A DNA stretch of 64,000 bases from Erigeron canadensis. Its lineage: Eukaryota; Streptophyta; Magnoliopsida; Asterales; Asteraceae. Positions 1 to 12,969 of this stretch are shown here, one piece after another. Location of the stretch: positions 1,293,501 through 1,357,500 of the forward strand of contig NC_057768.1 in the NCBI RefSeq assembly GCF_010389155.1. The letters run 5' to 3'. Every line of letters starts with the position of its first letter. Positions within the stretch are counted from its first letter, which is position 1. Below the pieces are notes generated by a model. That model was not told the origin of the DNA, did no database searches, and saw only the letters and a program-made list of their open reading frames with translations. The translations under genes and the position numbers were made by a program.

Positions 1-298
1 GCGTAATTGACGGCGACAGTGATGACGGCGATAAATAGTGCATGTAATTAATGTAAAGGTAATTAATGTTAAAGGATAAAGTAGGTAAAAATACTTTAAC
101 GGGTTTTAGTTTTTTTTTTTAACTTTTCAACATTTCGAAAAATAAAAGTTATGAAATCTTTATATAGTAATCTATGTTTTTTGCCCTCAAAGTTGGAAAA
201 TGTTCACTTTCAATCCTTGAAATATAAATAATCAGTTTGCATCCTCAAAGTTGGTTAATTTTTTCAATTGAAAGCCTAGCTATAACGAAGTCCAATTT

Positions 299-2227
299 TG
301 TAACACCCCAAGATTTTAAGGTGAAAGAAATTAACCCCTTTTTATAGTTTTGGCATTAAATTAATTTCCTAGTATTTTATTTTTGAATATGGGGTTAATT
401 TAGTTGGAACTTTAGCGGATAACGGGTATTTTAATACCAAAAATTCATATGGGGCGTGGCAAGCCAGGAGGGTTCCAGCCACCTTTTCCTTTAACTCACA
501 CTTCCACTTTGGCTCTCTTTCATTCTACATGCAATCCTCTTTCATTTAATTTTCAAAATCAAGCTAAATTCCTTCAATTCAAGGATAAGAACAATCATAT
601 TAATCATCACCATCAAGTAATCTTTATTCAAGAATTCAAAGCTAGGGTTTGTGGGTTTAGTGGTGGTGGCTGAAAATTGGGAGAAAAAGGAGGAAGGAAT
701 TGTGAATCTAAAACCCCAAGTAGTTGTCTTTCTTGTTGAGGTAAGGAAATTCCCCAAATTAGCTTTATCTTTCTTTTGAATTTAGGGTTCATGAAGGAAC
801 CAAATTGGGGGTTTTGCTAGAAATTGAATTATGATTAATTTTTCCCAATTCCTTAGTTAACCTAGTTGTCATTGAGTTATATGATATGTTGTTTATGAAA
901 ATAATGAGTGCATGTGATAAATTTTAGTTCTTGAGAAAAGATGAGTTTTGACTAGTTATGGAATTATTGATGAAAATGGTAGGTTGAACTACCTAGTGTG
1001 TTTGTTAAAGAAAATGAAGCTCAATGACAAATGGGTTGGGTTTTGGGTTTAGAAAGGCTAGTGATTGAGTATGACTAGGTTGAACTAGTCAAGTTGTGAA
1101 TGTAAGCTTATGCATTTTATGTGATGATCATAGGTTGAAGCTTGTTGTGCATAATCGTTTTAGCTTTATTTTCCAAGTTGCGGAGGAGGTGAGTATTCTT
1201 GCATACCTTTATGTATACGTTGGGCCAATTACCATGAGATGTGAATGTTCCAAGCATGGTAATTGGTTCGGCGTTAAGCCCATGTGGGGCATTGTTTATG
1301 AGGCCTAAGAACCCCCGGGGCCTAAGAATCCCGATAGTTGATGTAACATGAGGCCTAAGAACCTCCGGGGCCTAAGAATCCCGATAGATATGATTTGTTA
1401 TGATTGTTTAGCTTATATGGATCCATATATGTGTTGTTAGTGTGCAAGGTGAATATGTAAATGTGACATGACGATGCCATAGGTTACATGTGAAAGTCCT
1501 TGTACTTTGCCCTCCTTTGTATCCATAGATGTATGCAAGTATATTCACTAAGCCTTTGCTTATATTTTCGTTGTTTACCCTTTTTATAGGTAGTTCCGGA
1601 AGAGGGAACTAGGATTGTTGATTTGAAAGTGTTGATTTAGAGCTTGAAGTGGTTGAAGTAAAGATTTGCAAGATTTGAAGGTATTTAGGTCATTCATGGA
1701 TGAATGACAAGCTTTTGGGTTTAGAGGCTTAGTTATCCCTCTCCTTTTGGCTCTTGGTACATTTTGGGTTGATGGTCATATTTTGTTATATTATGTAAAA
1801 GATCAGGTGTAAAGCTTTTTAGAAAAGATGTAAAGTTGCACTTTGGGCGAAAATTGTGTCAAAATGGGTAAGATGACCCGTTTACTTGTAGAAACTTGGT
1901 TTGTATAAATGGATGGTATGGAGACTTTTGGAAATGTAGTGTTAGTTGATTTATGTCAAAACTAAGTTGCTAATCAGTTGTCGGAAGCTCGGTTTTGAGA
2001 AAAATGGGTCGAAAGTTGTTCAATGTGTCAAAAGTACGAAACCTGAAGAGGACGGCCTTTGTGCAGAGGACGGCTCTTGTGGACGGCCTCTGCAGGACAC
2101 AAGAGCCGTGCTCCTCTGTAATTTTTACACTTTTTTTACCGAGGCTTCGTTTGATCTTTCCGGGACCTGAAATTCATACAATAGACTTATATTAACATTC
2201 TAAGAAGGTTCAATTTGTCATTTTTCA
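299..2227. mobile_element. Candidate solo LTR of about 1.93 kb
   Basis: The segment begins TGTAACACCCC and ends TTTTTCA, the TG...CA ends expected of an LTR. It is flanked by the 5-bp direct repeat AATTT at 294-298 and 2228-2232. No retroelement coding domain or second LTR is present, so a solo LTR left by unequal recombination is the simplest reading. The length and the TGTAACACCCC start fit long LTRs of plant Ty3/gypsy elements, but the superfamily is inferred. The small reading frames inside it show no recognisable domain. A chance match of the short AT-rich flanks is possible. Confidence 0.5.
1300..1387. repeat. 38-bp tandem duplication with 12-bp spacer
   Basis: Two nearly identical 38-bp units start at 1300 and 1350. 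Each contains GAGGCCTAAGAAC, then CCGGGGCCTAAGAATCCCG, and they differ by one base. They lie inside the candidate LTR and are unusually GC-rich for the region. Confidence 0.85.
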
Positions 2228-3488
2228 AATTTGAGAACTTTGAATTTTGGCGAAAATTGGCCGTATTTTTCTAAGTATAATTTATCTAATTTGCGTTTCT
2301 TTTCTTTTATGTTCATACCTTTGGGATTAAATTGAGTTGAGGCGTTTCAAGTTTTCCCGTTAAGTTACCCAAGGTGGCCAACACATGAATGCATAAGCGT
2401 CTTTACTCCTCGACCAGTGACGAAAAGTGAAAAATGAGACAACGTGAGAAACGAATTAAAATTGAAATATACTCTTTTAATGATTTTTGTAAAACGACTT
2501 TTTCTGTCTTCTTGTACAAAATTCTAGGCAGTAGTTGTATTTTTAGATTTATTTCAGATGCCGGAATTTCGTTGGAAAAAAATGATGGAAGTCGTTTTAC
2601 AAAAGCATTAAAAGGGTAAATTCCAATTTTTGTTCCTTACGTTGTTACATTTTTGCATCTTTCATCCCTGGTTAAAGAGTAAAGAACGCTTATATCCTTG
2701 CGTGTTGTTTACATGGGGTTATTTAACAGGAAAAGTTAGATGTCGTTAGTATTTGGACCTCAATTGAAAAAATTAGCCATATTTATGCCTACAAATTGAC
2801 ATTTTTTCACTTTTAAGAATTAAAAGTGAAAACGGTGACAATTTTAAGGACAACAAAAAGTAATTTACCATATAATATACAATATCCAACAAATTCTTTT
2901 TCAACGAAGTGATATATATTCCTGTCTTGTGTTTGCAAGTGTATTTATTCTAATTACAATTTGATGCCATAATACTGTTTTTATACTTGTAGTTTTGCGC
3001 ATTATATGAACCTACTAGAATTAATAATATTTACTTTCAATTTTAGTTTACCACTTGCAAGTTTAACAATTTCTTTTCGTTTTCATGTCTATTTATTAAA
3101 AGAATTGTGGAGACATGCATGTTTTGAAAGATATTCTAAATAAAAGATAGGACAAAAACCTTCGGTCAAAAGTTAAATATATACTTTACTAAATTATTTG
3201 TAGTTATTAGCTATATCTTTTAGTTGTGACTATAAACTATAACTTCTAAGCAAAGATGTTAACTAAAACTTTTATTTTTTTAGGGTGTTTGATATAATAA
3301 ATTGTAGCTCTAACTTTAAAAGATATTTTTATATTTTTTAAATATTAAAAGCTCTATCCAAAGTATTAGCCCCTGAAACGTTACTCACGCTACTTCGAGT
3401 AACGTTTTATTTTAGAGTTTTTTTTTCTGAAATAAAAGCTAAAGCTAGTTATATTCAAATGAGGTTTTCAACATAACATGAACTCTTA

Positions 3489-3751
3489 CACTATGTTCTC
3501 AAGATTTTTATGAGAAAGAAAAGAAAGGAAGTTAAAGGATATTATAACTTTTTGTGTTCTTGAGTTTTTTTTAAAAAAGGAAGTGAATAGAAATGAGATG
3601 AAGTGGATGAAAAATTTCAATAAATCTAGTTCAAAAACAATCATCATACTTTTGGGATGATTTGGAAGGAAAGAAGTTGAGCTATTTCTTTTCCAATCAT
3701 TTATCTTTCACTCTTTTCTTTTCTTTCAAAAACAAACTCAAGAACATAGTG
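3489..3751. mobile_element. Tourist/Harbinger-like MITE, 263 bp
   Basis: The ends are perfect inverted repeats, CACTATGTTCT at the left and GAACATAGTG at the right. The similarity continues inward over about 40 bp of purine-rich sequence. TTA flanks both sides (3486-3488 and 3752-3754), the target duplication of PIF/Harbinger-type elements. There is no coding capacity. The superfamily call rests on the TTA duplication. Confidence 0.7.
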
Positions 3752-4671
3752 TTAGAAAGCTTTTCCAAAATATGTTCAATTTATTTGGACTATATTTAGG
3801 AAAACGATTAATCCTTCTAATTAAATAATCTAAAAATTTTTCTAATCATAAGATGAAGATAATTGACAAAATTAAATGATAAAATTAAAAAAAAAAAATT
3901 AATGAATTACATGTGTCACAATTTTAAGATTTCAGAAGGATATTTATGTTAATTTTTAAGAGTATCATTTCGCATAAGTTTAAATAACTAATTCTTTGCT
4001 ACTTGTCACATTCATCCTTTTATGATAAATACTTGGCCACTTGATGCAGATAATATTAATTATTCTTTTTTATATTCATATGTAGTATTTACATATTGCT
4101 TTTATATTATTACGTGGAGTAATTTTATTGGCTTTGACGAAGAAAATTACAGAAATTATATATAATAATATATTAGAAGGCACACTTAAATTAACACATG
4201 TTGGAAGGATGGGACATTCACGGATCAGAGCTATGCGTCTTGTCATAACATGAAGATTCCTTAGTATTCAGACCTTTTATTTCTACGATAAAATTTTATC
4301 CATCTACAACGAATGTATAAATTTTTATACACAGAATGATACATGTGTTGTTGTAAATGACAAAAATGTGTTATAAGAATATTGATCATTTCCCTTTTTC
4401 TTATATTAAATCTTTTATTCAGGCGATCATATGTTTATACTTTGTTTAAACCAATTTTAGCACTTATATTTATTTTAATGCACAATATATTAAAGGTTGA
4501 TGTTGGATTTAATTCAAAAAAACAATTTGATAATTCGCGTGTCTCGTTTTCTTAAATTTTAATATGAAGTTATGATAATTTTATATAATAATATAGATTA
4601 AAATAATTAAATATTATAATAAGATCTTTATCTTTATCTTAATTTTAATTTTAATCTTAATCTTAATTTTT

Positions 4672-6150
4672 ATATATACTAAAAGACAACTGACCTAATA
4701 GCTTATTAACCAATCACAAAGCTCAATTTGATAAAATTTGGATTTGATGATGTCATTATTAAAATAAGTTAATTAGAAAATCAATAAAATTAAAGCCTCG
4801 AGAGCTATATTATATGGATATACACCAAAGTCATATGTTATATAAAATTCTATCACCTACATGATATCTATGGATATATCATATATTTAATCCTATGTTA
4901 TTTAAATTATGTTATTGTTGCCGCAGGACTAAAACTTTTCCATTTTATCAATTGAATATTAGTAGTACTAATATTTATACTTAATCAAACTATATAAAAT
5001 AATATTCTACTATTGATACTTAAGTTTTTATGTTTTTGTTTTTGTTTATTTGTTCAAAAAAAAAGTCAGCTACATCATGCAACCGTGATATTATTTGTCG
5101 TAGATGAACAATATGTACTTATTAAAAGGGCAACAAAATATACTTCTCAATCAATTACTTTGATTCCGGATTTTGAACATTTACTTGAAGAAGGATCAAA
5201 GTTAAAACCACTTAACATGTCGTAACCGCAGTAAATAGGAAGATAGTTAAGCCGAAAAAAAAGTGATGAACACAAGAACATATGACGATTGTAAAAATGT
5301 CTTGGATTATATGATTTTTTTTCTCCCCTTTGATTTGGCTTACGCTATTTTCATTTGAATATGTCGATTATTAAAATTATACTTTTATACAATATGTAAG
5401 GATTTTTGGGTTGCATACTTGCATATACTTATTCTTATTTTGATAATATTTTAAGGCCATTACTTAAAATGCAACTGATCTAAACTTAATTGATGAATCA
5501 CATCACTCAATTTTTCAAAATTAATTAAATTGGCAAATGTCTAAATTAATTTACATTTTTTGTTTCAATTTAACTCAATTTAAAAATAATTAATAATTTA
5601 TTGTAAAATGTCTATCTAATAACAAATATAGATAAAAGTTAGAAAGATTACATTTAGATTAATACGAGTTAATAAACTGTAATCAAACTAATTGAAATAT
5701 TGTTCTTATTTATGATTGTAATCAGAATATAATTGGGATAATCATTATTGTTATTACTAATTGAAATCAAACTATATTTAGGATATGATTTTTCCTTCTT
5801 TAAACTGATGCCTACAGATAAAATCACAACACACAAAATCTTTGAAAATCTCATGAATCAGCCGCTATTTTTATTGTTCTTATCAACCATGATTAACGAA
5901 AATAAAATTAGTTTTTTGCAAGACATCCATGGAAACTCGATCAATTGTGTAATCAAAGTTAAAATATTGTTTACATGGAAAAGTTTGTATAACAGATTCA
6001 TTGCTACACCATTCAACCTTGATATGATTTAGCATTCAGTATTTGATTTCGAACATCTCAATTATTTTTATTAATTATATTTTTACATTTAACGTATATA
6101 TTAATTCTTATATTAAAATTATATTAAAACCTGTGTATTTGACACGGGTC
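4672..6150 (+). mobile_element. Helitron-like remnant
   Basis: The left part, starting near TATACTAAAAGACAACTGAC, resembles the start of the next element at about 6155: both continue with TTATTAACCAATCA and a diverged shared stretch. The right end has a hairpin-like CCTGTGTATTTGACACGGG at 6131-6149. A homologous segment runs from 5455 to about 6080 and recurs inverted at about 11340-11955. No intact coding is seen. An AT-rich reading frame at 5013-5225 has no recognisable domain. Confidence 0.4.
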
Positions 6151-7780
6151 AGACAGTTGAATTATTGACTTATTAACCAATCATAAGACTCGATTTCATT
6201 AAGTTGAAATTTGATGATGTTATAATTATTATGATTATAAAAATTATGAATTTAAAAAAAATCTACGGATATCTACCAATAAACTAAAACATGATCGACA
6301 TTTTCTTGAAACGACATGTGGAGTAATCCTTGATCGACACGTGTTCTTTTAATTTATTTATTTTGTTAAATTAGCTTTTTAAGTTGTATATAAATTCAAT
6401 TTCCTTATTAGACTTAGAATTAAGCTCTAACTTTTGACTTATTAATACAAAATACATTATAACCTTATTTGATTGATCATTTTCTTATTAATAAATTGTC
6501 TCTTTTTCTTTCTCAATTATTCAACTCCTAATACTTATGATAATTATAGTAAGTTATTAACATGAAGACTTCAAAATTTTGAGTTTACGATCCGAAATAT
6601 CAAGGATGTTTGTCATCATGCTTACAAGTTCCGATTATGATATGGTTCTAAAAATTTAAGGTAAATCCCAAACTCTAACTAAACATATATTATATTTATC
6701 ATTATTGTTTATTATAATTTAGTTTCAATAATCGATTTACTTTAACACAATTTATTATATAATCACAAATCATGTATAAGACATTCGAATTTTTTTTTAT
6801 ATAATTTATATAACTACTATACATTGTATAGGAATTAGGACTATTAATATATATCTAAAGAGATGTTGATCTTTTAACACATACGTATCACTATCTAATT
6901 CGAATTGCATATAAACCCAACAAGCTTAGGCCCAACTTTTGCACAAATTAGTAAACTAAGGAGTATCGATATCTATATCCACCGGTGAATCTTATTGTAA
7001 ATTAATAATAACTGAAAAATAATAAATAAATTAAATTCGTCTCCTTCCACAATTCCTCAAACCTACTATGGATTAAGCTTAATATTATACATATCCATAT
7101 CATCGACTATAGCTAGAGGTAGATATTCAGATCTAATTTTTATTATCATTATCATTGTTGTTATTAGTTTAGGATTCTAATCAAACTATAGATTGAGGAC
7201 CACAAAATTAAGAAAGCATGTGATTCAAGCGGATATCTGGCAATAACAATGAGTATAAAACTTACATCCTCAGAATGAAGATAATACCGTCAAATAAAAG
7301 AATACCATCCAAGTTTCATAGAAGACAATTTTCGTTGGTCGTTTCTTTCGCAATGACAATTAACAAAAGTCAAGGCTAATCTTTATCGACCGTTGATTTG
7401 TATCTATAACGTCCAGTTTTTACGCACGTACAATTATATGTTGCGACCTCTCGGGTTAAGTCGAAAAAGGGACTCAAGGTGCTGATATACGATAAGGATT
7501 GGAAGACAAAAAACACTACAACGAATGTCGTCTACAAAAAAGTGTTGCAAAAGATGAAGGATGATACATGTTTCTAATGTTCAAACTATTGTATGCCTTT
7601 ATTTTTAATTAGCTTCTTAACATCTTCCAGGATTTTTATTTTTATTTTTTAAGAATTGTTTTTTGGCTACTTATCTTTTGAATTAATAAGACTTTTAAAC
7701 TTGCATATATTTAAACTTTGAAAATAGTCTAATTTTTATAACAAATAAACCCGTGTATTTGAGACAAGTATATAATCTAG
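6151..7780 (+). mobile_element. Helitron remnant with 3' CTAG end and helicase fragment
   Basis: The right end reads CCCGTGTATTTGAG...TATAATCTAG followed by T. This fits a Helitron 3' end (CTRR, inserted before T) with a decayed hairpin, judged by comparison with the CCTGTGTATTTGACACGGG version near 6140. A broken Helitron helicase C-terminus sits 200 bp upstream of the end. The start is placed where homology to the 5' part of the preceding remnant begins. The Rep domain was not found. Confidence 0.55.
7210..7576 (+). pseudogene. Helitron Pif1-like helicase, C-terminal fragment, broken
   Basis: Reading the plus strand from about 7243 gives a tract matching the last domain of plant Helitron helicases. 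First comes KIIPSNKRIPSKFHRRQF, then the helicase motif FAMTINKSQG (normally followed by Q, here a stop), then a second stop in SLSTVDLYL*RPVFTH. Motif VI follows as QLYVATSRVKSKKGLKVL, and the tract ends in a typical TTTNVVYKKVLQ tail. One frame change lies near 7240. In an intact element this protein supplies the 5'-3' helicase of rolling-circle transposition. Only about 110 residues remain, so it is certainly inactive. Family identification is strong because motif order and spacing are preserved. Confidence 0.85.
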
Positions 7781-8544
7781 TTATATGAATATATCAACAT
7801 GGTTATCTACAAAGCAAAATGAAAACAAACAATCAAGCAAAAACAACCATTTAAATGACATCATCATCGAATTGAGTTGAACTATAATGGCCATTTAACG
7901 TTTTCATCTGTTAACACCGGAATCAAGTTGTCAACTTAACATGATATCAACAAATAATGTAAAATATTAATTCTCTTAACTAAATAACATAAAAATTATT
8001 CTAAAGGTAAGATGATAACAAATAAAAAAATCTAGAGTTAAAATTAAAAAAGAATAAATGGATTTCACATGTCACAATTTTATAGTTTTAGGAGAATTTT
8101 TAGACTAATTTTTAAAATAATATATTATTACCCATAAATAATATAATATATATAGGAATCCAATCAAATACATATACTCTTAAAAATAAAAACAAAATAA
8201 GAACATATTTAGTCCATTAATATTTTTTTTTTGTTATGGTTGAAATTAGGCATGACCAAAATTACCGAAATACTTTAACTGAACTAGTATCGGTACGCCA
8301 CTGGTATCGAAAATGGACACCGATGGGAATTCGATTTCGGTATCAATTTTTTTAGTTAGACTCATTTTCAAGCCAACAAGTCTACGGTAGTACGTTGTCA
8401 AGAATTGAGGTTAACATTATCTCCAAACACAACTTCTCAGTGGCCATTTCAATTCTTCATAATATATTTGTTCAATCAAAAAGGTAGGACCAACGTTTAT
8501 AGAAAACTTTTATTTGCCACCGTCCATTATGCATGTATAGTTTC

Positions 8545-9388
8545 AATGAATATATATGAAAGACATCAAATGAGAAGGTGTCTAAGGGAGAGAAGGTCCT
8601 ATGAACCAATCGAAACGTGTAATGTGACTTTTAAAAAAAAAACACGGTGGCATTTTTGTAAATAAATCAAACTTTTGTAAAGTTTGGTCAGCCTGATCAG
8701 CTTGGGTTCTAATCAGCTTGGTTGGTCAACTTGGTCAGCCTGAGTTCTGGGTTAGCTTGGGATCTACATTTGTGTAGATTATGTGTAGATTGTCTCAAGC
8801 TGCCCAATCCAAGCTAACCAAGCTGACCCAACCTGACCCTGACCCTAAGCTAAGCCAACCCAACCCCAAGTTGACCCAACCTGACCCAAAACCCATAATC
8901 TACATTTGTGTAGCAGATTGTGTCAAGCTGACCGAAACCCAACCCCAAGCTGACCCAAAACACATAATCTATATTTGTGTAAATTGTATCAAGCTGTCCC
9001 AAGTCCCAACCCAAGCTACCCAACCTGACCCAGACCCCAAGCTGACCTAACCTGACCCCAAGCTGACCCGACCCCAAGCTAACCCAATCTGACCCAACCT
9101 AACCCCAAGCTGACCCAATCTGACCCAGACCCCAAGCTGATCAAACTGATTATGCTGACCAACCAAGCTGATCAGAACCCAGGCTGACCAAGCTGACCAA
9201 CCAAGTTAACCCAGAACTCAAGCTGACCAAGCTGACCCAACCAAACTGATCATGCTTCAGAAAAGTTTGATTTATTTACCAAAATGCCACCACACATTTT
9301 TTTTCCTCCATTTTAACACATGTAGCATTCTAATTTGCCTATAAGATCTTCTCTCCATTCTCTCATTAAGACACATTCTTCCATGATC

Positions 9389-9395
<7 letters not shown>
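8545..9395. mobile_element. Foldback (long inverted repeat) element of about 0.85 kb
   Basis: The left arm (about 8545-8760) is the reverse complement of the right arm (about 9165-9395). Matching blocks include AAATAAATCAAACTTTT with AAAAGTTTGATTTATTT, and GTTCTGGGTTAGCTTGG with its complement. The outer tips carry ATCAAATGAGAAGGTGTCT and its diverged complement. The same tip wording recurs at 38323-38840. The right tip abuts a TA microsatellite. There is no coding; a reading frame through the middle is only a translation of the short repeats. Confidence 0.7.
8690..9250. repeat. Short tandem repeat field, CTGACCCAACCTGACCCCAAG type
   Basis: About 560 bp are built from variants of AAGCTGACCCAACCTGACCC, in one orientation in the centre and right. 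The complementary orientation (CAGCTTGGTTGGTCA) fills the left arm. Three interspersed blocks contain ATCTACATTTGTGTA. This explains the open frames on both strands, so they are not called as genes. Confidence 0.9.

Positions 9396-9435
<40 letters not shown>
9396..9435. repeat. (TA)n microsatellite
   Basis: An uninterrupted alternating AT tract of about 40 bp directly abuts the right tip of the foldback element. Confidence 0.95.
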
Positions 9436-9440
<5 letters not shown>

Positions 9441-9715
9441 TAAGTAAAATAACCAACTAACTATCATTGTGTTAATTCCTTTTGGGCCTGATTCGATATA
9501 CTACAACTACGTCATTTTATGAACATTCTGATAATATTCTCGCCACTACTTTGCTAGTCAATTAGCTATTTCTTATATTGAATTTGATACTAGACGAGAA
9601 AATACCAGTATCCATAAGGTATTTTCGATTCGGTATTCGGTTCTTATTTTAGGCTTACTTCGCTTTTGGTAGCAATCGGTTCGGTACCGGTTCGTTATGA
9701 TCTAATAATGAAAAC

Positions 9716-11055
9716 CATCCTTAGTTGAGATAAATTGGAAGTTTGGTTAACTTTCGAATGTAATGAAAAAGGTAAATAAAGAAAAGTTGTTCATAAACAT
9801 TGATGGGGATCTTGAAGACGAAGAACAATATGGGATGGGAAAACAATAAAACGAATTCTAATATCAATTATGAAAAAAATTGTCTCCATTATTTTGATAT
9901 CATAAGACTATAAATAAGGTTGTCTGTCAAAACAAAGAAAGAAACTAAATCCAATCAAACTTTAATAGTAATAAAAAATGGCAACTAAATAATCTCCAAG
10001 GATTGGAAGATTTGCCTTCATGCATACAGCAATAGATATTCTCCAAAAGTTAATATCTATGTATGCAAAGATTTATGTTTTAGTATTTGTATCATCATCG
10101 GGGCTGCTCCATGGACCCGAAACATGATACGGATCTGTATCAAACATCCTAAACATGGGAGAGGTCAACCTCTTAAACCTAAAGCCACAATATATTTTTA
10201 ACTTGTACAATCATATGATTAGATCAAGTAGTTAATATTCCTATTTGATCTTCACTTCTCGCAAGGCCAGAAACTTTTTTACCTTACATATAACTTGAAG
10301 CGCTCTCTGAGTAAGACTGTATATATAATTTCGATCAATTTCGCCATACACTGTCTTGGTGGTATTGAGACCAAAAATCTCGTGAACGACGACACTAGAT
10401 GTTACTTACTTTCTTCTAAATATATATTTGCCATAAGCATATATATGTTTTAGACCCTTGCACAATGCACACTTTACAATTTCAAGTTTATACTTGTGAT
10501 GACAAGAAATTGGCGTGGCTTTATTATTTTGCCCAAATGTTAATAAGTTAATTTAATATAGAAGTTCTTGATCTAGTTAAACGGAAACAACTCCGTAAAT
10601 AAGGAATGGAAGGCGTATAATCTTTAGTATAAGAGCTTTATGTGATATTTTTTTCTTCTCTGGCTTTTAAAAATGGAATTAAAATTTCGATATTCATAGG
10701 GTAGGAAGAAACAGGGAAATAGGATGACTAGATGCCTTTTAAATATAGACTTTTGGAGTAACAATAAAACGGTCTATTATCTTATTTTATGACAAACATT
10801 TTACAAAATAGCTTATGTGTTACTTTCACATTTTTTCTTAAAGCTTAATTTTTTTTTTAATTTAATTATGATGTCATAAATAGTTTTTTTCTTAAAATTT
10901 ATTTTATTTTTATTTTTTATGATGTAATTTTTCTACAAAAAATTGTTTTTTTTAATAAAAAACTCTAATAATTTTATCACAACTTTAATGGTGAAAATAT
11001 ATTTTTCTAAAACTTTTATTAATAATCCTGGGTTGAACCCGGGTTAATCAGCTAG
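9716..11055 (+). other. Gene-poor stretch ending in a Helitron 3' terminus
   Basis: No gene is seen. The right end at 11029-11055 (CCTGGGTTGAACCCGGGTTAATCAGCTAG, then T) is a textbook Helitron 3' end: a GGGTTGAACCC hairpin about ten bases before CTAG. It matches the end of the element at 31172-32264. The 5' end of this Helitron could not be located. Confidence 0.55.
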
Positions 11056-11339
11056 TTTTATAAAAAATAAAATTGGATAACATTTAATTTACTTTTCTTT
11101 TTATATTGATCACAAGTGTAAAATGTTTTTGATAATGAACTATAATACTTTGGGTGGTGGACTGGTGGCTACAATGATTAATCATGCTCACCATCCATCA
11201 ATACTATAATGCCACCTCAATTCATCAAAATTCTTCAGATTTGCCGTATTATTTATGTAGTTTCTGAGTTGTTAATAAGATTTTAAATAAATACACGAAT
11301 TTTACAACATCTTAAAAGAGAATTCAGATATTCAAATGT

Positions 11340-11957
11340 AAATAATGAATGCAAAATTATATAAAGGTGGGATGGTGTAGGAGGGGTTTTCCTTTTAAAC
11401 TCTTTTAAAGAAACAATATTATAATCTTGATTACACAATTGACCGCGTTGATGTCTTGCAAAAAAATAATTTTATTTTTGTTAGCCATATTTATTAAGAA
11501 CAATTAAAGTAAGAGTTGGTTCGTGGGGATTTTAATGATTTCAAGTGTTGTGATTTTATTTGTGGTTTTTGATTTATATAAGAAGAATTTTTGTCTTATA
11601 TATAGTTTGATTTCAATTACTAAAATGATTATCCTAATTATATTCTGATTATAATTAATAACAATAATATTACAATTAGTTTGATTGTAATTAATAATAT
11701 AAAATAAGGTATTGATATAAATGTTATTTCGTATTAATCAAATGTTATAACTTATCTAACTTTTAGCTATATTTTGTTTTTAGATAGACACTACGTAATA
11801 AAGAATTAATTATTTATAAATTGTGTTAAAGTATAAATTAGTGATGGAAAATTAAAATATTTAAATTAATTTAGACATGTGTTGTTTTAATTAATTTTAA
11901 AAAATTGAAGGTTGTGATTGGTTAGTTAGAGTTAAGTCAGTTATATTTTAATATATC
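11340..11957 (-). mobile_element. Helitron-like remnant, inverted relative of 5455-6080
   Basis: The reverse complement aligns, with substitutions and small indels, to 5455-6080 over about 600 bp. Shared anchors are TTTTTTGCAAGACATC, TCAATTGTGTAATCAA and ATCAGAATATAATT. The outer end at about 11955 reads ATATTAAAATATAACTGACTT on the minus strand, like a Helitron 5' end. No coding is seen. Confidence 0.45.
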
Positions 11958-12543
11958 TCTTCCATATATAAAGCTAAAGTCCATTCCTAAAGTTTAGCTA
12001 AAAAAACTTAGTTAATACATCTAAAATCTCTACATTCTCTAATTAATTTTGAAAATTATTAATTATGATATCAAAATTATTAATTATGATATCATAAACA
12101 AATATTTAGATATTAACTAAAACTAAGTAACTACCTAACTAGAGGTTTGTTACTTTCCGCCGACTGTAATGCCTTTTTACTCCAAATTATATCATATCAT
12201 ATTTATTATTTATTTATGCATTATAAACTAAAGTCCAAAATGTATTTGTTAATGCAATGCATCCATAATTAATAAAATAATGCAGTAACAAATATGCGTT
12301 GTCTACATCGAAATTCCGTGAATTACCAGATTCCATGATCAAATTTTGAAAAACATTTTTGGAGTGATTCTTGCACAGTTACACTTCGACGGTTACAATT
12401 ATTTATTAAATTTACAATTTAGCCTTAGAAACTCATATTAGTAAATACATGATCTTCTAAAAACCAATTTTATTCTATTGCATCCAATGGTCAATATATA
12501 GTTATTCTTACACTTTGTTAAACTACACACATTCGTATGTTAA

Positions 12544-12967
12544 CTAGCATTGTACCCACGCGATGCAGCGGGACATAGGAAAAAACTGCTGGTTAATTAG
12601 CGGAACCCGCGCGATTACCGGATTAACGTACCTATGGCTATGTGTGTTTTAGACAGCGGAGACGACGACGGTTTTGGGGGGCGGTGGCTATGTGTGTTTT
12701 AGAGGGAGGCGGTTCTGAGGGGATGTATGTGTGTATTTTGTTATGGGGGGATGTATGGGTATGTTTTTTGGTATAATATGTGAGCAGCTTCAGGGGAAAG
12801 GAAGAGAGACAAATTGGGCGTAAAGTTTTCTTAAGGGTATTTTTGATATTTCAGGATTAAAGTGTTTTGTGGTAGTGTAAAATAAAAGGGTAAATAGGGA
12901 ATTTAAAAGTAGAGTGTTTAATTTGGAGATATGTGGTTTGTTACTTTGTTTATATAGGGAGTATAGA
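12544..12967 (-). mobile_element. Small non-autonomous Helitron, 424 bp
   Basis: Read on the minus strand, the element starts TCTATACTCCCTATATAAAC after a host A at 12968. It ends CCCGCTGCATCGCGTGGGTACAATGCTAG before a host T at 12543. This is the A|TC...CTAG|T signature of Helitrons, with a GC-rich hairpin about 12 bases before the 3' end. It encodes no Rep/helicase. Both ends are clean, which makes this one of the best-defined Helitrons in the window. Confidence 0.75.
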
Positions 12968-12969
12968 TA

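Larger units (their letters stand above)
167..2868. mobile_element. Mutator-like terminal-inverted-repeat remnant, interrupted by a solo LTR
   Basis: The first 300 bases contain a segment (about 167-290) that pairs imperfectly, as an inverted repeat, with about 2730-2868. Both arms share the core TTAATTTTTTCAATTG or a close variant and a stretch ending in TTCACTTT. Arms of about 100 bp with 'lost-phase' wording of this kind resemble the long termini of plant Mutator-like elements. If the solo LTR at 299-2227 is removed, the remaining element is about 750 bp and has no recognisable coding. The exact ends and target duplication are not clear. Confidence 0.3.
8224..9715. mobile_element. Degenerate element with CGGTACCG-type ends, split by a foldback element
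   Basis: Sequence at about 8260-8360 (ATCGGTACGCC, GATTTCGGTATC) and at about 9580-9700 (GATTCGGTATTCGG, GGTTCGGTACCGG) has the repeated 'cggtaccg' wording. Elements of this kind are common in plant genomes. The two parts flank the foldback element at 8545-9395 and read like an older insertion split by it. No coding, clear ends or target duplication were found. Confidence 0.3.

Noticed and set aside
8781..9077. Open frames on both strands rich in Pro/Gln/Asp or Gly/Leu
   Set aside because: They are translations of the CTGACCCAACC repeat field, not genes.
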